A DNA stretch of 29,646 bases, taken from contig JALOLN010000005.1 of NCBI GenBank assembly GCA_025455945.1, positions 1 through 29,646 on the forward strand, read 5' to 3'. Shown here in pieces: positions 22,714 to 29,646 of this stretch (positions are counted from its first letter, which is position 1; each line of letters begins with the position of its first letter). The notes beneath the pieces are model-generated. The model saw only the letters and a list, made by a program, of their open reading frames with translations. It made no database searches and had not been told where the DNA came from. This stretch comes from Actinomycetes bacterium (lineage in GTDB: Bacteria > Actinomycetota > Actinomycetes > Prado026). A program made the translations under genes and the position numbers.

Positions 22714-24402
22714 ATGAGCGACGCGGACGCCGACGCCGCCCGGCCGGTGGCCGAGCGGGCCTGGCTGGCCGCCTTCGGGGTCCGCGCCGCCGTCCGTCGC
22801 GCGTTCGCGCGGGTGGCCGCCCTGTGGCGCCGCTCGCTCGCGCTCCGCGTCGTCCTCACGACCCTGGCGCTGTCGGTCGTCGTGGTCCTGGTGCTCGGCT
22901 GGCTGCTGCTCACCCGCGTCACCGACGGCCTGCTGGCCGCCAAGCAGCGCTCCGCGCTGGACGAGGCGCGGGCCGGGCTGACCGAGGCCCAGTCGCGGCT
23001 GGACGCCGCCGACCGCACCGACGTCGCCTCGACGACCGTCCGGCTCGACCAGATCACCCGTCAGCTGGCCAACCGCGCCGGCACGCCTGCGCTGTACGAG
23101 GTGCTCCTCCTGCGGGCCACCGCCGCCCCGGTCACCAACACCCCGGAGTTCGGCTCGAACCTGGTCGGGAAGGACAGCCTGCCGACGCCCCTGCGGGAGG
23201 CTGTCGCCGAGACGCAGACCCAGTCGTACACCTACAGCGAGATCCGGTACGTCGACGGGCGCACCCCCGTGCCGGGGTTCGTCGTGGGCGCACCCCTGTC
23301 GGTCCCCGGCGTGGGGCCGTACGAGCTGTACTACCTCTTCCCGCTCACCCAGGAGCAGGAGACGCTGGCGCTGGTCCAGCGCGCCATGCTCGCCGCGGGC
23401 CTCGTGCTCGTCGGCCTGCTCGGCAGCATCGCCTGGATCGTCACCCGGCAGGTCGTCACCCCCGTCCGGCTGGCCGCGCGCACCGCCGAGCAGTTCTCCG
23501 CCGGGCGGCTCGAGGAGCGGATGGCCGTCGTGGGCGAGGACGACCTGGCCAAGCTGGCCACGTCGTTCAACCAGATGGCCGGCTCGCTGCAGGGGCAGAT
23601 CACCCAGCTCGAGGACCTCTCCCGCGTGCAGCGCCGGTTCGTGTCGGACGTCTCGCACGAGCTGCGCACCCCGCTCACCACGGTGCGGATGGCCGCCGAC
23701 GTGCTGCACGAGGCGCGCGGCCGGTTCGACCCCGCCACGGCCCGGTCCGCGGAGCTGCTGCAGACGCAGCTGGACCGGTTCGAGGCGCTGCTCACGGACC
23801 TGCTCGAGATCAGCCGGTACGACGCGGGCGCGGCGGTGCTCGACGCCGAGCCCAGCGACGTCTGCGAGGTCGCTCGCCGGGTCGTGGAGGCGGCCGAGCC
23901 GCTCGCTGAGCGGCGTGGCTCGACCGTGCGGCTGGTCGCCCCGGGGGAGTCCTGTGTGGTCGTGTGCGACCCGCGCCGGGTCGAGCGGATCCTGCGCAAC
24001 CTCGTCGTCAACGCCATCGAGCACGGGGCCGGTCAGCCGGTCGACGTCCGGGTGGTCGCCGACCCTGGCGCGGTGGCCGTCGGGGTCCGTGACCACGGCG
24101 TGGGGCTGCGCCCGGGGGAGGCGGCGCTGGTCTTCAACCGGTTCTGGCGGGCCGACCCGGCCCGGGCCCGGACGACGGGCGGGACCGGGCTGGGCCTGGC
24201 CATCGCCCTCGAGGACGCCCGGCTGCACGGCGGGTGGCTGCAGGCCTGGGGCCAGCCCGGCGACGGCGCGCACTTCCGGCTGACCCTGCCGCGCCGGGCG
24301 GGGGAGGAGCTGTCCCGGTCACCGCTGCCCCTGGAGCCCGCCGACGCGGCACCGAGCCGGCGGGTGCCGCTCCCGGCGGGGATCCGGCGGGTCGATGCGT
24401 AG
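22714..24402 (+). CDS. mtrB: Sensor histidine kinase MtrB
   Basis: A 562-residue membrane kinase from the ATG at 22714, with GGAG at 22703-22706. Two membrane segments (about residues 46-68 and 225-250) bracket an extracellular sensor domain. A HAMP domain follows (about 250-300), then the H box FVSDVSHELRTPLT with His315, N box LRNLVVNAIEHG, G1 DHGVGL, F box FNRFWRAD and G2 GTGLGLAIA. The kinase phosphorylates MtrA. The C-terminal tail is short, Pro/Arg-rich and variable in the family. The stop overlaps lpqB by 8 bases, and the LpqB lipoprotein is known in mycobacteria to modulate MtrB. Confidence 0.95.
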   Translation: MSDADADAARPVAERAWLAAFGVRAAVRRAFARVAALWRRSLALRVVLTTLALSVVVVLVLGWLLLTRVTDGLLAAKQRSALDEARAGLTEAQSRLDAADRTDVASTTVRLDQITRQLANRAGTPALYEVLLLRATAAPVTNTPEFGSNLVGKDSLPTPLREAVAETQTQSYTYSEIRYVDGRTPVPGFVVGAPLSVPGVGPYELYYLFPLTQEQETLALVQRAMLAAGLVLVGLLGSIAWIVTRQVVTPVRLAARTAEQFSAGRLEERMAVVGEDDLAKLATSFNQMAGSLQGQITQLEDLSRVQRRFVSDVSHELRTPLTTVRMAADVLHEARGRFDPATARSAELLQTQLDRFEALLTDLLEISRYDAGAAVLDAEPSDVCEVARRVVEAAEPLAERRGSTVRLVAPGESCVVVCDPRRVERILRNLVVNAIEHGAGQPVDVRVVADPGAVAVGVRDHGVGLRPGEAALVFNRFWRADPARARTTGGTGLGLAIALEDARLHGGWLQAWGQPGDGAHFRLTLPRRAGEELSRSPLPLEPADAAPSRRVPLPAGIRRVDA

Positions 24403-26128
24403 CCGGCCACACCGCCGTGCCGCGGTCCGGGCCGCCGCGCACGCCGCTGTGATCCTGGTCGTGGGCCTCGGGCTGGCCGGGTGCGCGAGCATCCCCACCT
24501 CCGGGCCGGTGCAGCAGGGCGCAGAGGTCCGCAGCGAGCGGGACGACCCGTTCATCCGGGTCATCGCCCGCCCGCCGCGGCCCGGGCTCACCGCGACCGA
24601 GGTGGTCCAGGGGTTCCTGGCCGCGTCGGCGTCGTTCGACGACGACCACTCCGTGGCCCGTGCCTACCTCGCGCCGGAGTCCCGCGCCGGCTGGGACCCC
24701 CTGGTCGGGACCGTCGTCTACCAGGACGGCGGGGCGACCGTGCGGGAGGCCGCCACCGGTCGGGTCGTGTTCAGCGCCGCCCGGACCGCCACGGTGAGCG
24801 CCCGCGGCGAGTACCTCGCGGCCAGCGGCACCGAGCAGACGGCCTTCCGCCTGCGGCAGGTGCAGGGCGAGTGGCGCATCGTCGACCCGCCGACGGGGCT
24901 GCTGCTCACCCGGCTGGACGTCGACCGCGCCTACCGCACCTTCGACCTGTTCTTCCCGGACCCGTCGCGGACGGTCCTCGTGCCCAACCAGGTGCTCCTG
25001 CCAGTCGGCCCCGGCGTCTCGACGACGCTGGTCCGGGCGCTGCTGGAGGGACCCACGCCGTGGCTCGCGCCGGCGGTCCGCACCGCGTTCCCGGCGGGCA
25101 CCGCGCTGGCGGTGGACTCCGCACCGCTGCAGGACGGCGTCGTCCTCGTCGACCTCACCGAGCCCGCGGCCCAGGCGGTCGGCTCGGAGGCCGCGGCGCT
25201 GTCGGCGCAGCTGGTGTGGACGCTGCGTCAGCTGTCCGACGTGTCCGGGGTTGCGATCACCGTGGAGGGGGTGCCGCTGGCGGTCCCGGGTGCCGGTCAG
25301 GTGCAGCCGCGCGGGGCGTGGCCCCAGGTCGACCCGGACGTTGTCGGCCCCTCGGCGTCGACCTTCCTCGTCTCCGGCGGCGCGCTGGTCGCGGCCCGCG
25401 ATGGCGACCTGGTGCCCGTGCCCGGCGCGGCGGGCACCGGCGGCACCCAGCTCACCGCCCCGGCGGTGTCCGTCGCCGAGGACCGGATGGCCGCGCTCGA
25501 CGGCACCGGGACCCGGCTGCTCGTGGGTCCGCTGACCGCTGACGGCGTCCTGCGTCAGGTGCTCACCGGGACGGCGCTCACGGCGCCGACGTGGGACGTG
25601 CTGGACACGGTGTGGACGGCTGACCGGCGCGCCGACGGGTCCGTCGCCGTGTGGTCCGTGCAGGCCGCGGCGGCACCCCGCCAGGCGGCCGTCGACGACC
25701 TGCCGGCGGGCCGGGTGGTGGCCCTGGTCGTGGCGCGCGACGGCGCCCGTGCGGCCGTCGTCGTGGAGCGTGGCGGGGGGCGGGTGCTGCTGCTGGGCCG
25801 GGTCGAGCGGGACGACGGGACGGTACGCCTCGCCGGGTTCCGGCAGGTGGCCGCCGTCCTCACCGACGTCCGGGACGTGGCCTGGGGGTCGGCGGACACC
25901 CTGGTCGTGCTCGGCCGCAGCGGCTCCGGCGTGCTGCAGCCGGTCGTCGTGGACGTGTCCGGGCTGGCCGTGCGGCAGCTGGGCACGGTGGCCGCCGAGA
26001 TCACGTCGGTGGCCGCGGCGCCGGGGCTGCCGACGCTGGCGGCCACCGTGGACGGCCGGGTCTGGCAGTCCACCGGGGTGGGCTGGAGCGAGCTCGCACC
26101 CGGCCGTGACCCCACCTACCCCGGCTGA
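24395..26128 (+). CDS. lpqB: Lipoprotein LpqB, MtrAB accessory protein
   Basis: A 577-residue lipoprotein. The basic n-region and hydrophobic h-region end in the lipobox LAGC with the modified Cys30, followed by ASIPTSGPVQQ. The LpqB N-terminal domain (VVQGFLAASASFDDDHSVARAYL) leads into a GerMN-type domain (TLVRALLEGPTPWLAPAVRTAFP, about residues 215-240, then GVVLVDLTEPA). The C-terminal half is a repetitive beta-propeller-like region. LpqB interacts with the MtrB sensor in mycobacteria and affects MtrA phosphorylation. The 8-base overlap with mtrB indicates coupled translation. Confidence 0.94.
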   Translation: MRSRPHRRAAVRAAAHAAVILVVGLGLAGCASIPTSGPVQQGAEVRSERDDPFIRVIARPPRPGLTATEVVQGFLAASASFDDDHSVARAYLAPESRAGWDPLVGTVVYQDGGATVREAATGRVVFSAARTATVSARGEYLAASGTEQTAFRLRQVQGEWRIVDPPTGLLLTRLDVDRAYRTFDLFFPDPSRTVLVPNQVLLPVGPGVSTTLVRALLEGPTPWLAPAVRTAFPAGTALAVDSAPLQDGVVLVDLTEPAAQAVGSEAAALSAQLVWTLRQLSDVSGVAITVEGVPLAVPGAGQVQPRGAWPQVDPDVVGPSASTFLVSGGALVAARDGDLVPVPGAAGTGGTQLTAPAVSVAEDRMAALDGTGTRLLVGPLTADGVLRQVLTGTALTAPTWDVLDTVWTADRRADGSVAVWSVQAAAAPRQAAVDDLPAGRVVALVVARDGARAAVVVERGGGRVLLLGRVERDDGTVRLAGFRQVAAVLTDVRDVAWGSADTLVVLGRSGSGVLQPVVVDVSGLAVRQLGTVAAEITSVAAAPGLPTLAATVDGRVWQSTGVGWSELAPGRDPTYPG

Positions 26129-26198
26129 CCCCACCCGGTCGTCCACAGCGCTGCGGCTGTCCGCCGCCGGTGTCCGCCGGCCGCGGCAGGCTGGACCG

Positions 26199-26948
26199 GT
26201 GGCCGGGTGGCTGAGCGGGTGCGGCGGGGCGGGTGCGGGGCTGGTCGCGCTCGTCGATGCGGCCACCGACCTCGTCCTGCCCCGCGAGTGCGCCGGCTGC
26301 ACCGCCGCCGGGCCGCTGCTCTGCCCGGGCTGCCGCCGCGACCTGGGCGGGCCGGCCCGGCCGGTCCCAGCGGTCGCCGTCCCGCTGCCGGTGCTCGCGG
26401 TCGCGCCCTACGCGGGGACGGTGCGGGCCACCCTGCTCGCGCACAAGGAGCAGGGCCGCCTCGGGCTGGCCGGCCCGCTCGGCGGGGCCCTCGCCCGGGC
26501 GGTCCGGCCCCTCGCCGGCCCGCACGGCGTCGTCCTGGTCCCGGTCCCGTCACGGCCGAGCTCGGTGCGCGCCCGCGGGCACGACGCGACGCTGCGGCTG
26601 GCCCGGCGCGCGGCCCGTGAGCTGGGCGCCCGCGGCGCCCCGGCCCTGGTGCGCCCCGCGCTGCGCCTCGCGCGGGCCACCGCCGACCAAGCCGGTCTCA
26701 CCGCCGGGGAGCGCGCGGCGAACCTGGCGGGGGCCATGGTGGCCCGGGTGCCGCGCGGCCGGAACTGGTCCGACGGCCGGCTGCCGCTGGTCGTCGTGGA
26801 CGACGTGGTCACGACGGGGGCGACGCTGACGGAGGCGGTGCGGGCGCTGCGGGCCGCCGGGGTCCAGCCCGCGGGCGCCGCCGTGGTGGCCGCGACGCTG
26901 CGCCGGTCCCCCGTCCGGACGGTGGAAGAACCCGGTGGCCTGGACTAG
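26199..26948 (+). CDS. comF: ComF family phosphoribosyltransferase-like protein
   Basis: A 249-residue protein from the GTG at 26199, which gives the usual short lead before the zinc-finger. CAGC and CPGC (Cys31, Cys34, Cys42, Cys45) form the N-terminal double zinc ribbon, and PYAGTVRATLLAHKEQGRL is the ComF core. The C-terminal type I PRTase loop is LVVVDDVVTTGATLTEAVRAL, with Asp201-Asp202 and the TTGA turn. ComF homologues link to DNA uptake or recombination in competent bacteria; in actinobacteria the role is unknown (compare Rv3242c). A CAGGCT 6 bases before the GTG resembles the other leaderless-type sites here. Upstream gap to lpqB is 70 bases. Confidence 0.9.
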   Translation: MAGWLSGCGGAGAGLVALVDAATDLVLPRECAGCTAAGPLLCPGCRRDLGGPARPVPAVAVPLPVLAVAPYAGTVRATLLAHKEQGRLGLAGPLGGALARAVRPLAGPHGVVLVPVPSRPSSVRARGHDATLRLARRAARELGARGAPALVRPALRLARATADQAGLTAGERAANLAGAMVARVPRGRNWSDGRLPLVVVDDVVTTGATLTEAVRALRAAGVQPAGAAVVAATLRRSPVRTVEEPGGLD

Positions 26949-26951
26949 CGT
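26946..26951 (+). promoter_or_regulatory. -10-like TAGCGT, candidate hpf promoter
   Basis: TAGCGT overlaps the comF stop. By the spacing seen at other sites here, transcription would begin near 26957-26958. That would give hpf a leader of about 311 bases. No gene starts there: the GTG at 26958 opens a frame with poor codon bias. Confidence 0.4.
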
Positions 26952-27268
26952 CGGTGTGTGGCACCCGCCCGGGTCCGTGGTTGCGTCGGACCGGGCCGCC
27001 CGGTCACCGGGTCGGGCCCGGGCCGGCAAGCCGATGCCAGCCGCAGGCGAAACGGCCCACGTAAGGCGACTCGTCGTCGTCCGAGCACGGTGCGGCTTAG
27101 GGGTAAGCCCTGCCCCGCCGGGGGTCCCGACGGCCCCCGTCCCGGGAGAAGGGGGGTAGTGGCGCGCAGCGCTGCGAGACCCTCAGCAGGCGGATGTGGG
27201 GTCGAAGACCAGGTCGGCCGGGCGGGTGCCCGCCGGCACCAGGCAGCACCCTCGAACCAGGAGGTCAG
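26952..27268 (+). ncRNA. Putative structured 5' leader of hpf
   Basis: This is the only gene-free stretch over 300 bases. Neither strand shows the codon bias of neighbouring genes. Hairpins visible: CCCGGGTCCG (26968-26977) with CGGACCGGG (26987-26995); GGGCCG (27020-27025) with CGGCCC (27053-27058); the near-perfect GGCTTA-GGGG-TAAGCC (27094-27109); GGGGG (27120-27124) with CCCCC (27134-27138); and the palindrome CGCAGCGCTGCG (27165-27176). A single-stranded-looking purine-rich segment (27146-27156) and the strong Shine-Dalgarno of hpf (27258-27264) follow. I match it to no known riboswitch class; it could be a cis-regulatory leader, an sRNA or just structured UTR. Confidence 0.4.
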
Positions 27269-27862
27269 GTGGACATCGTCGTCAAGGGCCGCCACGTGGA
27301 CGTCAGCGAGCGGTTCCGTCAGCACGTCGTCGACAAGCTGGGCCGGGTCGAGCGACTGGACCCCAACCTCCAGCGGGTCGACGTCGAGGTGTCCAAGGAG
27401 ACCAACCCGCGGCTGGCGGACCGGGCGTTCGTCATCGAGCTGACCTGCCGCAGCCGGGGGCCGGTGATCCGTGCGGAGGCCGCCGCCGACGACAAGTACG
27501 CCGCCTTGGACGTCGCCTACGGCAAGCTCGAGGGCCGGCTGCGCCGCGCCGCCGACCGGCGGTCGGACTGGAAGAAGAAGTCGACCGGTCCGGTGGGTGG
27601 GGCGCTGGCCGCGCCCCTGCCGGGCGAGCCGGCCGCGCCGGAGCCGGAGGCGGCCGAGCCGGACGACGGCCCCATGGTGGTGCGGGAGAAGACGCACCGC
27701 ACCGCGCCGATGACGCTGGACGAGGCGCTGTACGAGATGGAGCTCGTCGGGCACGACTTCTTCCTCTTCGTGGACGCGCAGACCGCCCTGCCGTCGGTCG
27801 TGTACCGCCGCCGCGGCTACGACTACGGCGTGATCCGGCTCGACGTCGAGGGCGCCCCCTGA
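27269..27862 (+). CDS. hpf: Ribosome hibernation-promoting factor, long form
   Basis: A 197-residue protein from the GTG at 27269, with CCAGGAGG at 27257-27264. The N-terminal S30AE domain (about residues 1-105) shows DIVVKGRHVDVSERFRQHV, KLGRVERLDP and DDKYAALDVAYGKLEGRLRRA. A Pro/Glu-rich linker follows, then the C-terminal dimerisation domain (about 140-195) with KTHRTAPMTLDEALYEMELVGHDFFLF and RRRGYDYGVIRL. Long-form HPF binds the 30S subunit and joins two ribosomes into inactive 100S particles in stationary phase or stress. Its extended leader and strong Shine-Dalgarno suggest post-transcriptional control. Counterpart: Rv3241c. Confidence 0.95.
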   Translation: MDIVVKGRHVDVSERFRQHVVDKLGRVERLDPNLQRVDVEVSKETNPRLADRAFVIELTCRSRGPVIRAEAAADDKYAALDVAYGKLEGRLRRAADRRSDWKKKSTGPVGGALAAPLPGEPAAPEPEAAEPDDGPMVVREKTHRTAPMTLDEALYEMELVGHDFFLFVDAQTALPSVVYRRRGYDYGVIRLDVEGAP

Positions 27863-27910
27863 CCCGCGTGCCATGATGTGCCCCGTTGCTGCCGGCAGCG
27901 GGAGGGGTGC

Positions 27911-29416
27911 GTGAGCGAGCCGATCAGGGTGCTCGTCGTCGACGACCACGCGCTGTTCCGGCGCGGACTGGAGATGGTCCTCGCGCAGGAGCCCGACATC
28001 GAGGTCGTCGGGGAGGCCGGGGACGGCGCCGAGGCCGTCGAGCGGGCCGCGGACCTGCTCCCCGACGTCGTCCTCATGGACGTGCGGATGCCGCGGCGGT
28101 CCGGCATCGAGGCCTGCACCGCGGTCAAGGACGTGGTGCCCTCGGCGCGCATCATCATGCTGACGATCAGCGACGAGGAGGCCGACCTCTACGAGGCGAT
28201 CAAGGCGGGGGCCACGGGGTACCTGCTCAAGGAGATCTCGATCGACGAGGTCGCCGACGCGATCCGCGCGGTCGCGGGTGGCCAGTCCCTGATCAGCCCC
28301 GCGATGGCGTCGAAGCTGCTGTCGGAGTTCGCCTCGATGATCAAGCGCGACGGCGAGCGGCAGCAGGTGCCGGCCCCCCGGCTCACCGAGCGCGAGCTCG
28401 AGGTGCTCCGGCTGGTGGCCCGCGGCCTGAACAACCGCGAGATCGCCCGGCAGCTGTTCATCAGCGAGAACACGGTGAAGAACCACGTCCGCAACATCCT
28501 GGAGAAGCTGCAGCTGCACTCCCGGATGGAGGCGGTCGTGTACGCCGTGCGCGAGAAGCTGCTCGAGATCACCTGTACGCCGTGCGCGAGAAGCTGCTCG
28601 AGATCACCTAGCCGGCGACCTGCCAGGATCGCGCCGTGGCGACCGAACGGCTCACCGCGGCGCAGGCCCGCCGGCTCGCCCTGGGCGCCCAGGGGTTCGC
28701 CGACCCCCGGCCGGGCGCCGTCCCGGACCGGCGGGCGCTGCGCCGGGTGCTCCGCCGGACCGGCCTGCTGCAGATCGACTCGGTCAACGTGCTGGTCCGT
28801 GCGCACTACCTGCCCCTGTTCAGCCGGCTCGGCGGGTACCCGCCCGCGCTGCTCGACCGGGCCGCCTACACCGCCCCGCGGGAGCTGTTCGAGTACTGGG
28901 GGCACGAGGCCTCGCTGCTGCCCGTCGACGTCCATCCGCTGCTGCGCTGGCGGATGGCCGAGGCGCACGAGGGTGCCTGGGGCGGGATGCGGCGGATCGC
29001 CGAGGAGCGCCCCGGGTTCGTCGCCGACGTCCTCGCGGAGGTGCGTCGCGCCGGGCCGGTGTCCGCCGGGGAGCTCGAGCACCTGCATGACGGCGACCGG
29101 CCCCGGCGGGGCGGGACGTGGTGGGACTGGTCGCACGTCAAGCGGGCCCTGGAGTTCCTGTTCTGGGCCGGCGAGGTCACCACGGCCGCCCGGCGCGGGT
29201 TCGAGCGGCGGTACGACGTGCCCGAGCGGGTGCTGCCGGCGGAGGTCCTGGCGGCGCCCACGCCGCCCCGGGCGGATGCCCAGCGGGAGTTGGTCCGTCG
29301 GGCGGCGCGCTCCCTCGGGGTGGCGACCGAGCGCGACCTGCGCGACTACTACCGGCTGTCGGTCGCCGACGCGGCGGCGGCGGTGGCCTCCCTCGTCGAG
29401 GACGGCGGGCTGCTGA
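27911..29416 (+). CDS. NarL/LuxR-family response regulator, 3' end frameshifted by a tandem duplication
   Basis: The GTG at 27911 (Shine-Dalgarno GGGAGGGG at 27900-27907) starts a receiver with VVDDHALFRRG, Asp57 in LMDVRMP, LTISDEEADL and the Lys in GYLLKEIS. A GerE/LuxR helix-turn-helix follows: LTERELEVLRLVARGLNNREIA and SENTVKNHVRNILEKLQLHS. The usual end would be YAVREKLLEIT then stop, giving 221 residues. A 35-bp tandem duplication (28539-28608) shifts the frame at that point, so the reading frame continues 280 codons to 29416 with Arg/Pro/Ser-rich sequence that is the wrong-frame reading of the next gene. The original TAG lies at 28609-28611, now in the -1 frame. A palindrome GCTGCCGGCAGC (27888-27899) and a CATGAT (27872-27877) precede the gene. 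The kinase partner is not here. Domain call is firm; the present C-terminus is not. Confidence 0.8.
   Translation: MSEPIRVLVVDDHALFRRGLEMVLAQEPDIEVVGEAGDGAEAVERAADLLPDVVLMDVRMPRRSGIEACTAVKDVVPSARIIMLTISDEEADLYEAIKAGATGYLLKEISIDEVADAIRAVAGGQSLISPAMASKLLSEFASMIKRDGERQQVPAPRLTERELEVLRLVARGLNNREIARQLFISENTVKNHVRNILEKLQLHSRMEAVVYAVREKLLEITCTPCARSCSRSPSRRPARIAPWRPNGSPRRRPAGSPWAPRGSPTPGRAPSRTGGRCAGCSAGPACCRSTRSTCWSVRTTCPCSAGSAGTRPRCSTGPPTPPRGSCSSTGGTRPRCCPSTSIRCCAGGWPRRTRVPGAGCGGSPRSAPGSSPTSSRRCVAPGRCPPGSSSTCMTATGPGGAGRGGTGRTSSGPWSSCSGPARSPRPPGAGSSGGTTCPSGCCRRRSWRRPRRPGRMPSGSWSVGRRAPSGWRPSATCATTTGCRSPTRRRRWPPSSRTAGC
28539..28608 (+). repeat. Perfect 35-bp tandem direct duplication at the 3' end of the response-regulator gene
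   Basis: Unit 1 is 28539-28573 and unit 2 is 28574-28608, beginning TGTACGCCGTG and ending GAGATCACC in both. The copies match at every base, and one more base (T) matches on the right edge. Because 35 is not a multiple of 3 the coding frame moves. The identity of the copies implies a recent event or a sequence error. Confidence 0.95.
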
Positions 29417-29646
29417 CGGTCACCGTCGAGGGGTGGCGCGGCACCGCCCTCCTGGATCCGGGGGCGCACATCCCGCGCCGGGTGGCCGCCCGCGCCCTGC
29501 TGGCGCCGTTCGACCCGCTGGTGTGGGAGCGGGCGCGCACCGAGCGGATCTTCGGGTTCCGGTACCGCGTCGAGATCTACGTGCCCGTGGACCGGCGGGT
29601 GCACGGGTACTACGTGCTGCCGTTCCTCCTCGGGGACCGGCTGGTG
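28636..29646 (+). CDS. Winged-helix DNA glycosylase of the YcaQ/AlkX family (3' end outside window)
   Basis: The GTG at 28636 opens a frame that runs to the window edge (337 codons). The HTH_42 family pattern is clear: LTAAQARRLALGAQGF, LLQIDSVNVLVRAHYLP (catalytic QxD motif, Gln46-Asp48), FSRLGGYPPALLDRAAY, FEYWGHEASLLPVD, RRRYDVPERVLP near the middle, and LLAPFDPLVWERARTERIFGFRYRVEIYVP near the end. E. coli YcaQ/AlkX removes DNA lesions including interstrand crosslinks; AlkZ relatives have QxQ instead. The QxD places this one with YcaQ/AlkX-like enzymes. A CAGGAT 6 bases before the GTG may be its -10. The long frame of the response regulator runs through this gene out of frame. Confidence 0.9.
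   Translation, partial: MATERLTAAQARRLALGAQGFADPRPGAVPDRRALRRVLRRTGLLQIDSVNVLVRAHYLPLFSRLGGYPPALLDRAAYTAPRELFEYWGHEASLLPVDVHPLLRWRMAEAHEGAWGGMRRIAEERPGFVADVLAEVRRAGPVSAGELEHLHDGDRPRRGGTWWDWSHVKRALEFLFWAGEVTTAARRGFERRYDVPERVLPAEVLAAPTPPRADAQRELVRRAARSLGVATERDLRDYYRLSVADAAAAVASLVEDGGLLTVTVEGWRGTALLDPGAHIPRRVAARALLAPFDPLVWERARTERIFGFRYRVEIYVPVDRRVHGYYVLPFLLGDRLV

Noticed and set aside
26952..27268. c-di-AMP (ydaO), cobalamin or SAM riboswitch in the hpf leader
   Set aside because: I looked for the conserved cores of these classes and do not see them; the hairpins fit none that I recognise.
26958..27443. GTG-started frame of 161 codons after a TAGCGT, looking like a leaderless gene
   Set aside because: Third codon positions lack the GC bias of real genes here, the translation is Arg/Gly/Pro-rich and it overlaps hpf in another frame. 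The start site is better read as the 5' end of a leader RNA.
28636..29416. 280-codon extension of the response regulator as a real functional domain
   Set aside because: It is the out-of-frame reading of the glycosylase gene, rich in Arg, Pro, Ser and Trp, with no domain. It exists only because of the 35-bp duplication.
7312..29646. Accessory or mobile island, CRISPR array, toxin-antitoxin or phage-defence system
   Set aside because: No integrase, transposase, tRNA-adjacent direct repeats, spaced repeats or small toxin pair. Gene order follows conserved actinobacterial synteny. The CPBP (Abi) protein alone does not make a defence system.

Overview
The window is a very GC-rich stretch of core chromosome from an actinobacterium. 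This is supported by the GC-dominated third codon positions, frequent GTG starts, and the order mtrA-mtrB-lpqB-comF-hpf, which is the same block as Rv3246c-Rv3241c in Mycobacterium tuberculosis. The manB-to-ahcY block and the MoxR/DUF58/SpoIIM/RDD block are also actinobacterial syntenies. I cannot name the genus. I see no tRNA, rRNA, CRISPR array, prophage or insertion sequence.

Layout. (1) 1-4328: the 3' part of a large membrane family-2 glycosyltransferase, translationally coupled to an exported DUF5719 protein. (2) 4341-5707: a convergent hairpin, a minus-strand zincin-fold protein without a metal motif, DUF3499, and a small zinc-ribbon protein. (3) 5730-10532: a tight five-gene operon of phosphomannomutase, Trm112-like protein, SIS-domain isomerase homologue, CDF metal transporter and ManA, feeding mannose-phosphate/GDP-mannose supply. 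(4) 10513-14003: minus-strand MerR and DUF2277 genes divergent from an operon of short-type adenosylhomocysteinase, F420-type oxidoreductase and CPBP protease. (5) 14011-21107: an envelope/chaperone module of RDD, SpoIIM, DUF58, MoxR, DUF4350, DUF4129 and a polytopic membrane protein, matching Rv3689-Rv3695 in content. (6) 21163-26948: a secreted LamG-like protein divergent from mtrA-mtrB-lpqB, then comF. (7) 26946-29646: a 320-base noncoding leader, hpf, a NarL/LuxR response regulator with a damaged 3' end, and the start of a YcaQ/AlkX-type DNA glycosylase gene.

The content is mostly housekeeping and envelope biology rather than an accessory island. The strongest anomaly is a perfect 35-bp tandem duplication at 28539-28608. 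It shifts the response-regulator frame past its expected stop and into the next gene. Other notable signals are a probable structured RNA leader before hpf, a recurring -10-like hexamer 6-7 bases before start codons (leaderless-type promoters), a short archaeal/Thermotoga-like adenosylhomocysteinase, and two enzyme-family proteins in the sugar-phosphate neighbourhood that lack expected catalytic residues.
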